From contig NZ_JAINRD010000010.1 in assembly GCF_020400605.1 (NCBI RefSeq), forward strand, positions 185,411-249,410: DNA of 64,000 nt. The letters run 5' to 3'. Each line of letters opens with the position of its first letter. Position 1 is the stretch's first letter. Of the stretch, positions 36,495 through 44,125 are shown in pieces. Origin of the DNA: Streptomyces aculeolatus (GTDB lineage Bacteria; Actinomycetota; Actinomycetes; Streptomycetales; Streptomycetaceae). The position numbers and the translations under genes were made by a program. The notes under the pieces were generated by a model that was not told the origin of the DNA, did no database searches, and was given only the letters and a program-made list of their open reading frames with translations.

Positions 36495-37484
36495 TCATGG
36501 CGCTGGCTTGTGCGCGAACACCCACCGGTTGCCCTCCAGCGCGTCGTTGGGCTCGGGGAGGGGGCCGCGTCGGTGCCGGCGGGTGAAGTCGAAGGGCGTG
36601 CGCATCTCGGTGGACCAGCCCATGGCCGTCAGGTCGCCCGCGGAGTCGGGTCGTGGCCCCTTGTCGAAGAGGTGGAGCAGGTCGATGCCGATCTGTTCTC
36701 GCGTCGCCGTGTAGATCGCGCTGTCGCGGTACGCCTGCAGGTCCTTTTCCAGCTTGGCCTCGAAGGCCAGCGCGCTGCCCCCGCTGGCCAGCTTGTCCAC
36801 CGTGTCGATGAGGAACGTCTCGGCGGGGCCCGGCAGATAGAAGAGAAGTCCCTCGGCCAGCCAGACGCTCGGCGCGGCCGGGTCGAAGCCGGCGGTGGTC
36901 AGCGCGCTGACCCAGCCCTCGCGCAAGTCGACCGGTACGGGGACACGCTTCGCCTTCGGGGCGACCGACAGGTCCGTGAGCACCCGTTGCTTGAAGGCCA
37001 GCACACCCGGCCTGTCGATCTCGAAGACGACGCAGTCCGACGGCAGATCCAGCCGGAAGGCGCGGGTGTCCAACCCCGCTCCCAGCAGGACCACTTGGCG
37101 GGGGCTCGTACCGACCGACCGGAGGAGGAAGTCGTCGAGCACCCTCGTCCGCAGGCCGAAGTAGCGGGCGAACCGTCCCCACAGCGGGTTGTCGTCCCCG
37201 TCCGGAACCTGCTCGATGCGCACCGGCCAGTCCGCGCAGGCAGGGGCCGCCCGTACGAAGTGCTCCGCATAGGCGTCCTGGGCCAGACTGTCGTGGCGGT
37301 GGGTCTCGATGGACCGTGCCGCGGCGACCAGAAGGGCGGTCAGGCCCACACCCCGGTCCACGCCTGCCACGTCTGTGTGCTGGGGCGTCGTGCCTGCCAT
37401 GCTTCCTCCGTCGGCGGGAGTGGTGGATGCCGGATGTTCACTTGTCGGACGGGGTGAGTCCTCGGTGCCGCGTGCCTCGCTCAT
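36495..37484 (-). CDS. SAM-dependent methyltransferase (LCM/TIGR00027 type)
   Basis: A 329-aa class I O-methyltransferase of the leucine-carboxyl-methyltransferase-like family. The SAM motif VVLLGAGLDTR is at 131-141, followed by the acidic FEIDRPGV strand and the WLAEGLLFYLP segment. The first 30 residues are Ser/Thr/Pro-rich, and a second Met at 29 is a possible start. ATG at 37484 overlaps the dehydrogenase stop. As last gene of the furan-synthase operon it could methylate a carboxylate or hydroxyl of the product, which is inference. Confidence 0.85.
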   Translation of the reverse strand: MSEARGTEDSPRPTSEHPASTTPADGGSMAGTTPQHTDVAGVDRGVGLTALLVAAARSIETHRHDSLAQDAYAEHFVRAAPACADWPVRIEQVPDGDDNPLWGRFARYFGLRTRVLDDFLLRSVGTSPRQVVLLGAGLDTRAFRLDLPSDCVVFEIDRPGVLAFKQRVLTDLSVAPKAKRVPVPVDLREGWVSALTTAGFDPAAPSVWLAEGLLFYLPGPAETFLIDTVDKLASGGSALAFEAKLEKDLQAYRDSAIYTATREQIGIDLLHLFDKGPRPDSAGDLTAMGWSTEMRTPFDFTRRHRRGPLPEPNDALEGNRWVFAHKPAP

Positions 37485-38587
37485 CGGCTCGTTCTCTCCG
37501 GGAGCAGGACGGGTTTGACCACACGGCCCGCGTCGCAGTCGCGTTCGGCCTCGTTGATGCCGGTCAACGGGTAGGTGCGGATCAGCTGGTCGAAAGGGAA
37601 GCGTCCGGCCCGCCACAGTCCGATCAGCCGGGGTATCAGCACTCCGGGTACGGCGTCCCCTTCGCAGATGTGACGAATGCTGCGGCCGCGGTCGAGCGTG
37701 CCCGGTTCGAGTTCCAGCGGGGTGTGGAGGCGTGCCACCAGGCCGAGGCTGCCGGTGGGACGCAGGGCGTGGAGCGCCTTGTTGAGGAGCGGGGGTGAGG
37801 CCGTGGTGTCCAGCGCATACTGGGCGCCGCCGCCGGTCAGTCGCCGGATCCGTTCGGGCAGGTCGGGCGTGGCGGCAGGCAGGGGGGTCGCGCCGAACCG
37901 CTCGGCCGACGCGAGCCTCTCGGGATGCCGGTCGACGGCCACGGTCAGTACGCCTGCGGCGGTGGCCGCCATCACCGCGGTCAGGCCCACCGCTCCCGCG
38001 CCCAAGACCACGAGGGTGTCGCCGGGACCTGCGCGGAAGGTGTTCAGCACGGCTCCGGCGCCGGTGAGGGAACCGCAGCCGAGGGGCCCGAGCAGTTCGA
38101 GCGGCAGTGCGGGGTCGACCCGTACGGCGTTGCGAGCCGGAACGAGGGCGTACTCGGCGAACGAGGACTGCCCGAACCACCGGGGTGCCAGTGCTTGTCC
38201 GGTCGCGTCGGTGAGCCGCGGCGGTTCCTCCTTGCGCCCTCCGAAGAGATTGAGGGAGGCGAAGGAGTCGCAGTAGGCGGGGGCCGCGCCGCGGCAGTTC
38301 CGGCAGTGCCCGCAGGAGTCGAAGCTCAGTACGACGTGGTCGCCGACGGCGATCGCGGCGTCCGGGCCGCCCCCCGTCCGCACCACGACCCCGGCGCCCT
38401 CGTGGCCGAGGACGGCAGGCAGAGGGCTCCGTCCGGCGGATCGCCGGACCGCGAGGTCGGTCCGGCACATCCCGGTGCCCGCGATCTCGACCAGGATCTC
38501 GCCGGCGGCGGGCTCCGTCCGCAGAACCACCTCCTCGACCGTGAACGGGCTCTCGTACGAGCGCAGTACGGCTGCCTCAAACCTCAT
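37481..38587 (-). CDS. Zinc-dependent alcohol dehydrogenase
   Basis: A 368-aa medium-chain dehydrogenase. Catalytic zinc ligands are Cys41 and the His62-Glu63 pair (GHEGAG); the structural zinc site is complete with Cys92, Cys95, Cys98 and Cys106. The Rossmann motif is VLGAGAVGL, and the residue after the next strand is Asp in AVDRHPERL, suggesting NAD. It resembles aryl/benzyl alcohol dehydrogenases, which fits interconversion of a hydroxymethyl and formyl aromatic group. It lies two bases after the aldehyde dehydrogenase gene. Confidence 0.9.
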   Translation of the reverse strand: MRFEAAVLRSYESPFTVEEVVLRTEPAAGEILVEIAGTGMCRTDLAVRRSAGRSPLPAVLGHEGAGVVVRTGGGPDAAIAVGDHVVLSFDSCGHCRNCRGAAPAYCDSFASLNLFGGRKEEPPRLTDATGQALAPRWFGQSSFAEYALVPARNAVRVDPALPLELLGPLGCGSLTGAGAVLNTFRAGPGDTLVVLGAGAVGLTAVMAATAAGVLTVAVDRHPERLASAERFGATPLPAATPDLPERIRRLTGGGAQYALDTTASPPLLNKALHALRPTGSLGLVARLHTPLELEPGTLDRGRSIRHICEGDAVPGVLIPRLIGLWRAGRFPFDQLIRTYPLTGINEAERDCDAGRVVKPVLLPERTSR

Positions 38588-38589
38588 CG

Positions 38590-39993
38590 TCAGGCCTCCT
38601 GCGGGCGGTGGACGACGAACGGCCGGAGGTTGCCGTACAGCCCCCACGGCCCGCCCGCGACGCCGACCCCGCTGTCCTTGACACCTGCGAAGGGCTGGGC
38701 GAGGGACAGTTCGGCATGGTGGTTGACCCAGGCCGTGCCGCATTCGAGCCGGCCGGCCACCACCTCGGCGCGGTCGACATCGGTGCCCCACACGGAGCCG
38801 CCCAGGCCGAAGCCGGTGCCGTTGGCCGCGTCGACGGCTTCGTCCAGGCTCCGGTACGGCAGCACTGGCAGCACCGGTCCGAACTGCTCCCCGGTCACCA
38901 CCGGACTGCCGGGCGGCACGTCGGTGAGGACCGTGGGAGCGAAGAAGTAGCCCGGCCCGTCCAGCCGGTGGCCACCCGCCGCCGCCCGGGCACCGTCCGC
39001 CAGAGCCTGCCGTGTGACGTGCTCGATACGGGCCAGCTGCGGGGCGTTGTTGACCGGGCCCAGCCGGGTGTCCGGGTCGAGGCCGGCCCCGACGGCGACG
39101 GTCTTCGCGCGCTGGGCGAGGGCTTCGACGACCTCGGCGTGCAACCGGGCCGGCGCGTAGACCCGTTTGACCGCCATGCAGACCTGCCCGCAGTTGCGAA
39201 ACGCCGCCCAGAACAGCCGGTCCGCGATCCGGTCCACGTCGACGTCGTCCAGCAGGACGGCAGCGTCGTTGCCGCCCAGTTCCAATGTGACCCGGGCGAG
39301 CGAGACCGACGCCGCTTCTGCGACGGCCCGCCCGGTGGACACCGAACCGGTGAAGGTGACATGGCGGATGCCCGGATGGGACGCGAGGCGGGCACCGAGG
39401 GGTTCGCGGCCGGTGACGACGGTCAGGACGTCCTCGGGCAGGACGGTGGCAAGGACGGATCCGAGGAGCCGGGTGGCCAAGGGGGTGAACGGGGACGGTT
39501 TGAGGACCACGGTGTTGCCCGCGGCCAACGCGGGCGCGAACTTCGCCGCCGCGAGCTGGAGGGGAAAGTTCCACGGCACGATCGCGGCGACGGGCCCGAG
39601 CGGTCGCCAGCGGATCTCGCTGCGCACCGGTCGGCCGTCGACGATCCGCCGGGTTCTGGGGGCGAGGTCTGCGAAGTACCGTAGACGGGCCGCCGTGCGG
39701 GCGACCTCCGCGTACGACTCGGCCAGGGGCTTGCCCTGTTCCCGGGTGAGCAACCGGGCGAGGTCGTCGCCGGCCACCTCCACCGCGTCGGCCGCTCCGC
39801 GCAACGCGGCGGTGCGGGCGACGGGGTCGGCCCGCCATCCGTGCCAGGCCCGGTGGGCCCGGTCGACCACGGCGTCCAACTCGTCCGGCTGCTGGTCGGG
39901 AACCTCGTCGAAGGCTTCCCCGGTGGCCGGGTCGACGACGGCGAAACGCGCGGCAAGGTCCCCGGCGAGGCGATCGGACTCAGGGATCGGCAT
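38590..39993 (-). CDS. NAD(P)-dependent aldehyde dehydrogenase
   Basis: A 467-aa aldehyde dehydrogenase with the general base Glu238 in ELGGND and nucleophile Cys272 in NCGQVC, plus the cofactor segment FTGSVSTGRAV. It resembles succinate-semialdehyde/aromatic aldehyde dehydrogenases and lacks a signal peptide. It starts eight bases after the furan-synthase gene. In that setting it could oxidise a formylfuran to a furoic acid; this role is inferred from position. Confidence 0.9.
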   Translation of the reverse strand: MPIPESDRLAGDLAARFAVVDPATGEAFDEVPDQQPDELDAVVDRAHRAWHGWRADPVARTAALRGAADAVEVAGDDLARLLTREQGKPLAESYAEVARTAARLRYFADLAPRTRRIVDGRPVRSEIRWRPLGPVAAIVPWNFPLQLAAAKFAPALAAGNTVVLKPSPFTPLATRLLGSVLATVLPEDVLTVVTGREPLGARLASHPGIRHVTFTGSVSTGRAVAEAASVSLARVTLELGGNDAAVLLDDVDVDRIADRLFWAAFRNCGQVCMAVKRVYAPARLHAEVVEALAQRAKTVAVGAGLDPDTRLGPVNNAPQLARIEHVTRQALADGARAAAGGHRLDGPGYFFAPTVLTDVPPGSPVVTGEQFGPVLPVLPYRSLDEAVDAANGTGFGLGGSVWGTDVDRAEVVAGRLECGTAWVNHHAELSLAQPFAGVKDSGVGVAGGPWGLYGNLRPFVVHRPQEA

Positions 39994-40001
39994 GGCGGCC
40001 G

Positions 40002-40757
40002 TCAGTTCATGGAGGAGATGCGGACGGCGTGCTCCCGGGCGTGCCGGTCCATCTCCGCCCGGAAGGCGGCCACCAGATGCGGCTGGATCCTTCCTGTATT
40101 GCGGTCACCGCCCTCACAGACCGCTCCCCGCACGCCCACGATGTCCGTACCGATGCGGGTCAGCTCGCCGAGGTCGGTCTGCGTGACACTCCCCGCGAGG
40201 GCCGCGAGCCGACCGGACGCGTGGGTCAGCCGGACGAACTCCGCACAGACGTCCGGCGGCACGTGGTCGAACAACCGCGTCCCGTCCTTGACGGCGGTGT
40301 CGAGCATGGCCGCGTCGGCACCGGAGCGGGCGGCGATGTCGGGCACGGCGAGCGGATTTACGCAGCCGATCCGGTGGGCGTCGGCATAGCCGGAGGCGAC
40401 GACGAGCGCGTCGGGGCGGTGGTCCTTCACCGCCCGGACGACCGCGCGCATGACCTCGATGCCCTGATCAGGCGTCGTGCATCCGTAGAGGCCGACCTTG
40501 ATGTACGCGGCCCCCGAGACGACCGCGCCGAGCGCGGCCTGGGCCACCGTGCCGGGCTTGTACGGGACATCCCCCACGGTCGCGGACACCGGCTTGTCCG
40601 CCGGAACCGCGTCGCGGATCTCCTTGATGACCCAGGGGAAGTTCGCGCCGAGAGAGCCCTCGTCGGGCTTCTTCACGTCGACGATGTCGAGATGCTCCGC
40701 CGCCTTCGCACACTCGAGAGCCTCTTCGACACCGTCCGGAGAGATGAGAAGCAACAC
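40002..40757 (-). CDS. (5-formylfuran-3-yl)methyl phosphate synthase-like (MfnB)
   Basis: A 251-aa TIM-barrel protein of the MfnB family, which condenses two glyceraldehyde-3-phosphate molecules into 4-(hydroxymethyl)-2-furancarboxaldehyde phosphate, a methanofuran precursor in archaea. The signature DIVDVKKPDEGSLGANFPW is at 24-42. Asp27 and Lys29 match the archaeal Asp25/Lys27, and Asp153 and Lys157 in LDTAVKDG match Asp151/Lys155, so the four residues reported as catalytic are kept. GTG at 40757 follows AAGGAGG by five bases. It leads an operon with aldehyde dehydrogenase, alcohol dehydrogenase and methyltransferase genes. No MfnC/D/E-type partners are nearby. Confidence 0.88.
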   Translation of the reverse strand: MLLLISPDGVEEALECAKAAEHLDIVDVKKPDEGSLGANFPWVIKEIRDAVPADKPVSATVGDVPYKPGTVAQAALGAVVSGAAYIKVGLYGCTTPDQGIEVMRAVVRAVKDHRPDALVVASGYADAHRIGCVNPLAVPDIAARSGADAAMLDTAVKDGTRLFDHVPPDVCAEFVRLTHASGRLAALAGSVTQTDLGELTRIGTDIVGVRGAVCEGGDRNTGRIQPHLVAAFRAEMDRHAREHAVRISSMN

Positions 40758-41145
40758 CCTGACCTCCTTCGCCGCCAGTCCGCCCGGCCGAGGGACAGGG
40801 GACCGCGGATCGCCTGGCTGATGTGCGGTGCGCTCATCATTTCCGTCACCCTGAGAAACCGGGAGGGCGCGCAGAGTACTCAGAGTGCCCGTCGCCACCC
40901 CAATGCGCCGCGCATACCGGAGCAGACCGGACCATAGGCATCACTACGCCTCCTTATCCCGCGCCTGCCCGCCTCGCCGCCCGTGGCAACCGGGTGCTCC
41001 TTCCGTGCCCGGCTGGGCGGGCGCGGACCTTCCGCTGCACACGTCCGACAATCGGGTCATTCTCGTAGTCAGCCCACCGTTAAGCCATTGGGGTGGCGGA
41101 CGCGATTGGATCAGTACCTCTCTTCCGACGTGCCGTTGATCGGAT
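40758..41145. other. 388-bp divergent intergenic region
   Basis: No convincing gene. It must hold the promoters of the furan-synthase operon (leftward) and of the 41,146 gene (rightward). A minus-strand TACTCT at about 40,880 with TTGGGG 19 bases before it is a weak candidate for the operon promoter; the 8-bp palindrome GAGTACTC overlaps it. I see no strong repeat or riboswitch. Confidence 0.3.
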
Positions 41146-42231
41146 ATGGAACCACGACACTCATGGCAGCGGAATCGGGCGATTGCCGAGGGGTTCTGCT
41201 ACTACGACGAGCAGGTCAGGATCGCCGAGACGGTCCTTGCCCAGGCGCAGACCGCACGTCAGCACGCGCTGGCCGCCTTCGCGGTCAGCCTCGGGAGGGA
41301 CCGCTCAGCAGCCGACCTGCTGGGGCTGGCTGAACGCGACGTGCGTGCAGCGCGCCGCAGCGTCGGCAGGAAGGACGCCCGCATCGTGGCCGACGAGCTG
41401 CTGGCTTCCTTCCACCGGCGCGCCGTGCGGGACGATCCCGAAGGCCGAGACCAGACCGGCGAGCCCGGCGCACGGGCCTCCGCCGACCCGCTGCCTCTGT
41501 CGGCGCTGGACGCGGCGGTGGCGGAAGGCTGGCGGAACGGCGCGGACCTGCACGCGCTGGCCGCCGCGATCGGCGTAGAGGTGAACACCGTCGTCGACCG
41601 GCTCAAGAGGCTCTCCACCCAGGGGCTTCTCCCTGATCCCGACTCACCGGCCGCGCCCCGCGGCCGGCACCGCCGCACCGACGACTCCGAGAACCCCACG
41701 CCGCCCTCCCCGACCGCCGGACAGCCGAACACGCGGGAACGGGAGGAGGCCGACGGGGAAGCACCGCTGGATTCGTGGGCCGTGTGGGAAACCGAGTTCT
41801 CCGTCCCCGTGGCGCGCCTATCCGATGGCGGTGAGTTCGGCGCGGCCGAACAGGAGGGCGTATCCGGTGGGGAGTTGTCGGAGGATGCAGGTTACGAGGT
41901 CGGGGCCGGCGCAGGCGGCGAGGGCCGAGAAGACGGAGCCGGTGTCCCAGCGGGTGGTGGCAAGGGAGGCACCGGTGCGGGCGGCGAGGTCTTCGACGAA
42001 GGCCCAGCCGGTCAGTGGCTCGGTGCGGGGGATCTCCGCGGTCAGTATGCGCGCGGCTTCTGGCGGGAGGCAGGCGGCGAGGGCGACCCGTTCGTCGCCG
42101 ATCAATTGGCGGCCCAGTCCGGCCAGGACCAGGCGGACGGCTTCGTCGGCTCTGTGCCGGGTGGGGTAGGCGCCTTCGTAGCGGACCCGTTCCAGCATCT
42201 GTTCGTAGGCCGCCCTGTACTGCCGGGGTAG
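41146..42231 (+). CDS. Helix-turn-helix-like hypothetical protein with an antisense-derived tail
   Basis: The first about 225 residues look real. AVSLGRDRSAADLLGLAERDVRAARR and RKDARIVADELLASF are segments familiar from uncharacterised Streptomyces proteins, and EVNTVVDRLKRLSTQGLLP at about 147-165 is helix-turn-helix-like. A Pro/Thr/Glu-rich linker follows. From about 41,818 the frame runs antisense through the DUF2267 gene and turns into a Gly/Glu-rich sequence with no domain features. Either the native stop was lost or the two genes truly overlap by some 400 bp. Function unknown. Confidence 0.55.
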   Translation: MEPRHSWQRNRAIAEGFCYYDEQVRIAETVLAQAQTARQHALAAFAVSLGRDRSAADLLGLAERDVRAARRSVGRKDARIVADELLASFHRRAVRDDPEGRDQTGEPGARASADPLPLSALDAAVAEGWRNGADLHALAAAIGVEVNTVVDRLKRLSTQGLLPDPDSPAAPRGRHRRTDDSENPTPPSPTAGQPNTREREEADGEAPLDSWAVWETEFSVPVARLSDGGEFGAAEQEGVSGGELSEDAGYEVGAGAGGEGREDGAGVPAGGGKGGTGAGGEVFDEGPAGQWLGAGDLRGQYARGFWREAGGEGDPFVADQLAAQSGQDQADGFVGSVPGGVGAFVADPFQHLFVGRPVLPG

Positions 42232-42252
42232 CGCCTGCCGGTCGGAGATCAC
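41818..42252 (-). CDS. DUF2267 family protein
   Basis: A 144-aa soluble helical protein. YEQMLERVRYEGAYPTRHRADEAV near the start and RQLPTGYALLFGRAEL at the end are the two hallmarks of DUF2267. Function unknown; such genes commonly sit near hsp20-type genes in actinomycetes, as here. GTG at 42252 has AAAGG ten bases upstream. Immediately upstream is a deleted copy of the same family. The sense strand overlaps the tail of the convergent reading frame described at 41,146. Confidence 0.8.
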   Translation of the reverse strand: MISDRQALPRQYRAAYEQMLERVRYEGAYPTRHRADEAVRLVLAGLGRQLIGDERVALAACLPPEAARILTAEIPRTEPLTGWAFVEDLAARTGASLATTRWDTGSVFSALAACAGPDLVTCILRQLPTGYALLFGRAELTAIG

Positions 42253-42307
42253 TGGGTCGTTGCCTTTCTGTCTGTGGCCGGTGGGCGGGCACCGGTGTGC
42301 GTGGTGG

Positions 42308-42437
42308 TCAGATGGGCCGGGGGCGGCCGAAGAGCAGGTCGTAGCCGACCGGCAGTTGGACGATCGGCCTCGGTCAAGTCGCCGTACTCGCCGCGTTCCT
42401 TCACGTGCCCGAGGAACGCCTCGTGGCGCGGAGCCAT
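42308..42437 (-). pseudogene. Internally deleted DUF2267 relic
   Basis: Reading leftward from ATG 42437, MAPRHEAFLGHVKERGEYGD and the following LTEADR match the start of a DUF2267 protein (compare EQMLERVRYEGAYPTRHRADEA in the intact neighbour). One frame over, and directly continuous, PIVQLPVGYDLLFGRPRPI and a stop at 42308 match the DUF2267 C-terminus (compare RQLPTGYALLFGRAEL). About 100 residues between them are missing and the frame is broken, so this is a deletion remnant of a second copy. Confidence 0.75.
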
Positions 42438-42536
42438 GCCGGTCGTCACCCCTTCTGCTTCGAACTGCCGGCGGGGGCGCGGAGAGCGGGTGGAGGGAGA
42501 GATCCGTGCCCGCCCTCCGCACCGGTCCGGCCGGCG

Positions 42537-42968
42537 TCAGCCGGAGATCTCCTTGCTCCCGGTCGCGAGGCCGATGGAGATCTTGCGGGGCTTGGCGCGC
42601 TCGGCGATCGGGATGCGCAGGGTGAGCACGCCCGCGTCGTAGTCGGCCTGGATCCGCTCGGTGTCGAGGGTGTCGGCGAGCATGATCTGGCGGGAGAAGA
42701 CACCCAGCGGCCGTTCGGACAGCTCCATCTGCACGTCCTCGGACTTCGCCACGGGGCGCCGCTCGGCCCTGACCGTGAGCATGTTCCGTTCGACGTCGAT
42801 GTCGATCGCGTCCGCGGTGACGCCCGGGATGTCGAGGGTCACCAGGTACTCGTCGCCGTCGCGATAGGCGTCCATCGGCATGGCCGACGGCCGGGACCAG
42901 GTGCCCGGGCCCACGAGCTGCTGGGCGAGCCGGTCCAGCTCACGGAAGGGGTCAGTGCGCATCAACAT
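42537..42968 (-). CDS. hsp18: Small heat-shock protein, Hsp20/Hsp18 family
   Basis: A 143-aa alpha-crystallin-type chaperone that holds unfolding proteins in oligomers. The crystallin domain runs from about 30 to 130: DEYLVTLDIPGVTADAIDIDV, VRAERRP, and the terminal LTLRIPIAERAKPRKI. ATG at 42968 has GGAGGTG eight bases upstream. The divergent regulator gene and an exact RheA operator in the promoter identify this as the RheA-controlled Hsp18 gene of streptomycetes, induced by heat. Confidence 0.93.
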   Translation of the reverse strand: MLMRTDPFRELDRLAQQLVGPGTWSRPSAMPMDAYRDGDEYLVTLDIPGVTADAIDIDVERNMLTVRAERRPVAKSEDVQMELSERPLGVFSRQIMLADTLDTERIQADYDAGVLTLRIPIAERAKPRKISIGLATGSKEISG

Positions 42969-43024
42969 CGTGAAAACACCTCCAGCAGGTTCAGGCAGTT
43001 GCTGCCAATGCGCTCACTGACACC

Positions 43025-43053
43025 GTTGTAGCATGTCATCCAATGGATGACAA
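43025..43053 (-). promoter_or_regulatory. hsp18 promoter overlapped by the RheA operator
   Basis: On the minus strand TTGTCA (43048-43053) and TACAAC (43025-43030) are 17 bases apart, a good promoter. The inverted repeat TGTCATC-N5-GATGACA at 43034-43052 fills the spacer and matches the published RheA operator of Streptomyces albus exactly, so bound RheA would block RNA polymerase. The same repeat lies upstream of the divergent rheA gene, allowing autoregulation. Confidence 0.85.
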
Positions 43054-43095
43054 ACAACGTGTCGTCGATGTGATGACGGCGAAAGGGAGGCGTCC

Positions 43096-43725
43096 GTGAG
43101 CGCAGCCGGCCAGCCGTCCACGGACGGCACGCAAGCCCACAGTCCGGCGTCGTTCCTCGCCGCCGCGGCGGCCCTGCACGCCATTGACGGAGCCCTGCGC
43201 GATGCCCGGCAAGAATCCCCGGAGGCCCTCGATACGCCCGGCCCCGGAGCCGAGCAGGCACTGGCCTCGTTGGTGCTGCTCCGGCAGGTCCGCGAGCAAC
43301 TCGCCGGATGGGAGACCGGCCTGATCGAAACCGCCCGTGGCGCGGGCGCGAGCTGGGCCGACCTCGCCCACCCTCTGGGCGTCGCCAGCCGCCAGGCCGC
43401 CGAACGCCGCTATCTGCGCGGCCGCCCCGGCCCCGCGGGCACCACCGGCGAACAACGTGTCCAAGCCACCCGCGAACGCCGCGCCGCAGAGCGCACCACC
43501 GCCACCTGGGCCCGCCGCAACGCCGCCGATCTGCGCCGCATCGCCGGACAGATCACGGCCCTGACCGGCCTGCCCGCCGCGGCCCGCCCCCCGCTCCGCC
43601 GGCTCCACGCGGCACTCGCCCACGACGACCCCGCCGAGCTCATCGCCCCCCTCGCCACCACCCGCCCACACCTGGCCGCCCACCCCGAACTCACCGCACA
43701 ACTCGACGCTCTCACACCCCCCTGA
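43096..43725 (+). CDS. rheA: RheA-type Hsp18 transcriptional repressor
   Basis: A 209-aa protein of the RheA family, a temperature-sensing repressor that releases the hsp18 promoter on heating. The signature GASWADLAHPLGVASRQAAERRYLR (about residues 75-99) holds the DNA-binding helix-turn-helix, and a C-terminal helical part follows (WARRNAADLRRIAGQITAL; LATTRPHLAAHPELTAQLDAL). It diverges from hsp18, with the operator between them. GTG at 43096 is the likely start. Confidence 0.9.
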   Translation: MSAAGQPSTDGTQAHSPASFLAAAAALHAIDGALRDARQESPEALDTPGPGAEQALASLVLLRQVREQLAGWETGLIETARGAGASWADLAHPLGVASRQAAERRYLRGRPGPAGTTGEQRVQATRERRAAERTTATWARRNAADLRRIAGQITALTGLPAAARPPLRRLHAALAHDDPAELIAPLATTRPHLAAHPELTAQLDALTPP

Positions 43726-43795
43726 CCGAACGACCGCCCGGCGCGGCGCCGAAGCAGGAACAGTCCCGGAGCCGCCTCCGGCCGCGCTGAGTCCG

Positions 43796-44125
43796 ATGCC
43801 GCGCGAGCAGACCACGGCCCCGCACACCGTCGCCGCCTTCTCCGCACTCGGCTACCACCCGCCGGGCCGAGCCGCCATCGTGATCACCACTACCGAACGC
43901 GAGGCCGCCGCCCGCGCCGGACACCGTGACAACACGGGCAATCAGGTCTACGCGCGGCCACCTGCGGGTACGTACTTGAAGCCAACTGCGCGTGCTGTCA
44001 CGCTCGTTGGAGGTCCGGCACCCGGCCGGCCCACGTGCCACCCCCCACAACCGGCACCGGCAGGTGCCGACTCCCGGAGAGAGGTACTTCCGTGGACACG
44101 TCCCGAATACCGCGCGCCACGCTGA
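43796..44125 (+). CDS. Possible truncated gene fragment in a 366-bp gap
   Basis: The gap between rheA and the nuclease gene (43726-44091) holds a rightward frame from ATG 43796 (HTVAAFSALGYHPPGRAAIVIT, then TTEREAAARAGHR). For about the first 45 codons third positions are almost all G or C, as in real genes here, but bias fades after about 43,935 and the frame runs into the nuclease start. I do not recognise the protein. It may be the 5' part of a gene broken by a deletion. Confidence 0.3.
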   Translation: MPREQTTAPHTVAAFSALGYHPPGRAAIVITTTEREAAARAGHRDNTGNQVYARPPAGTYLKPTARAVTLVGGPAPGRPTCHPPQPAPAGADSRREVLPWTRPEYRAPR

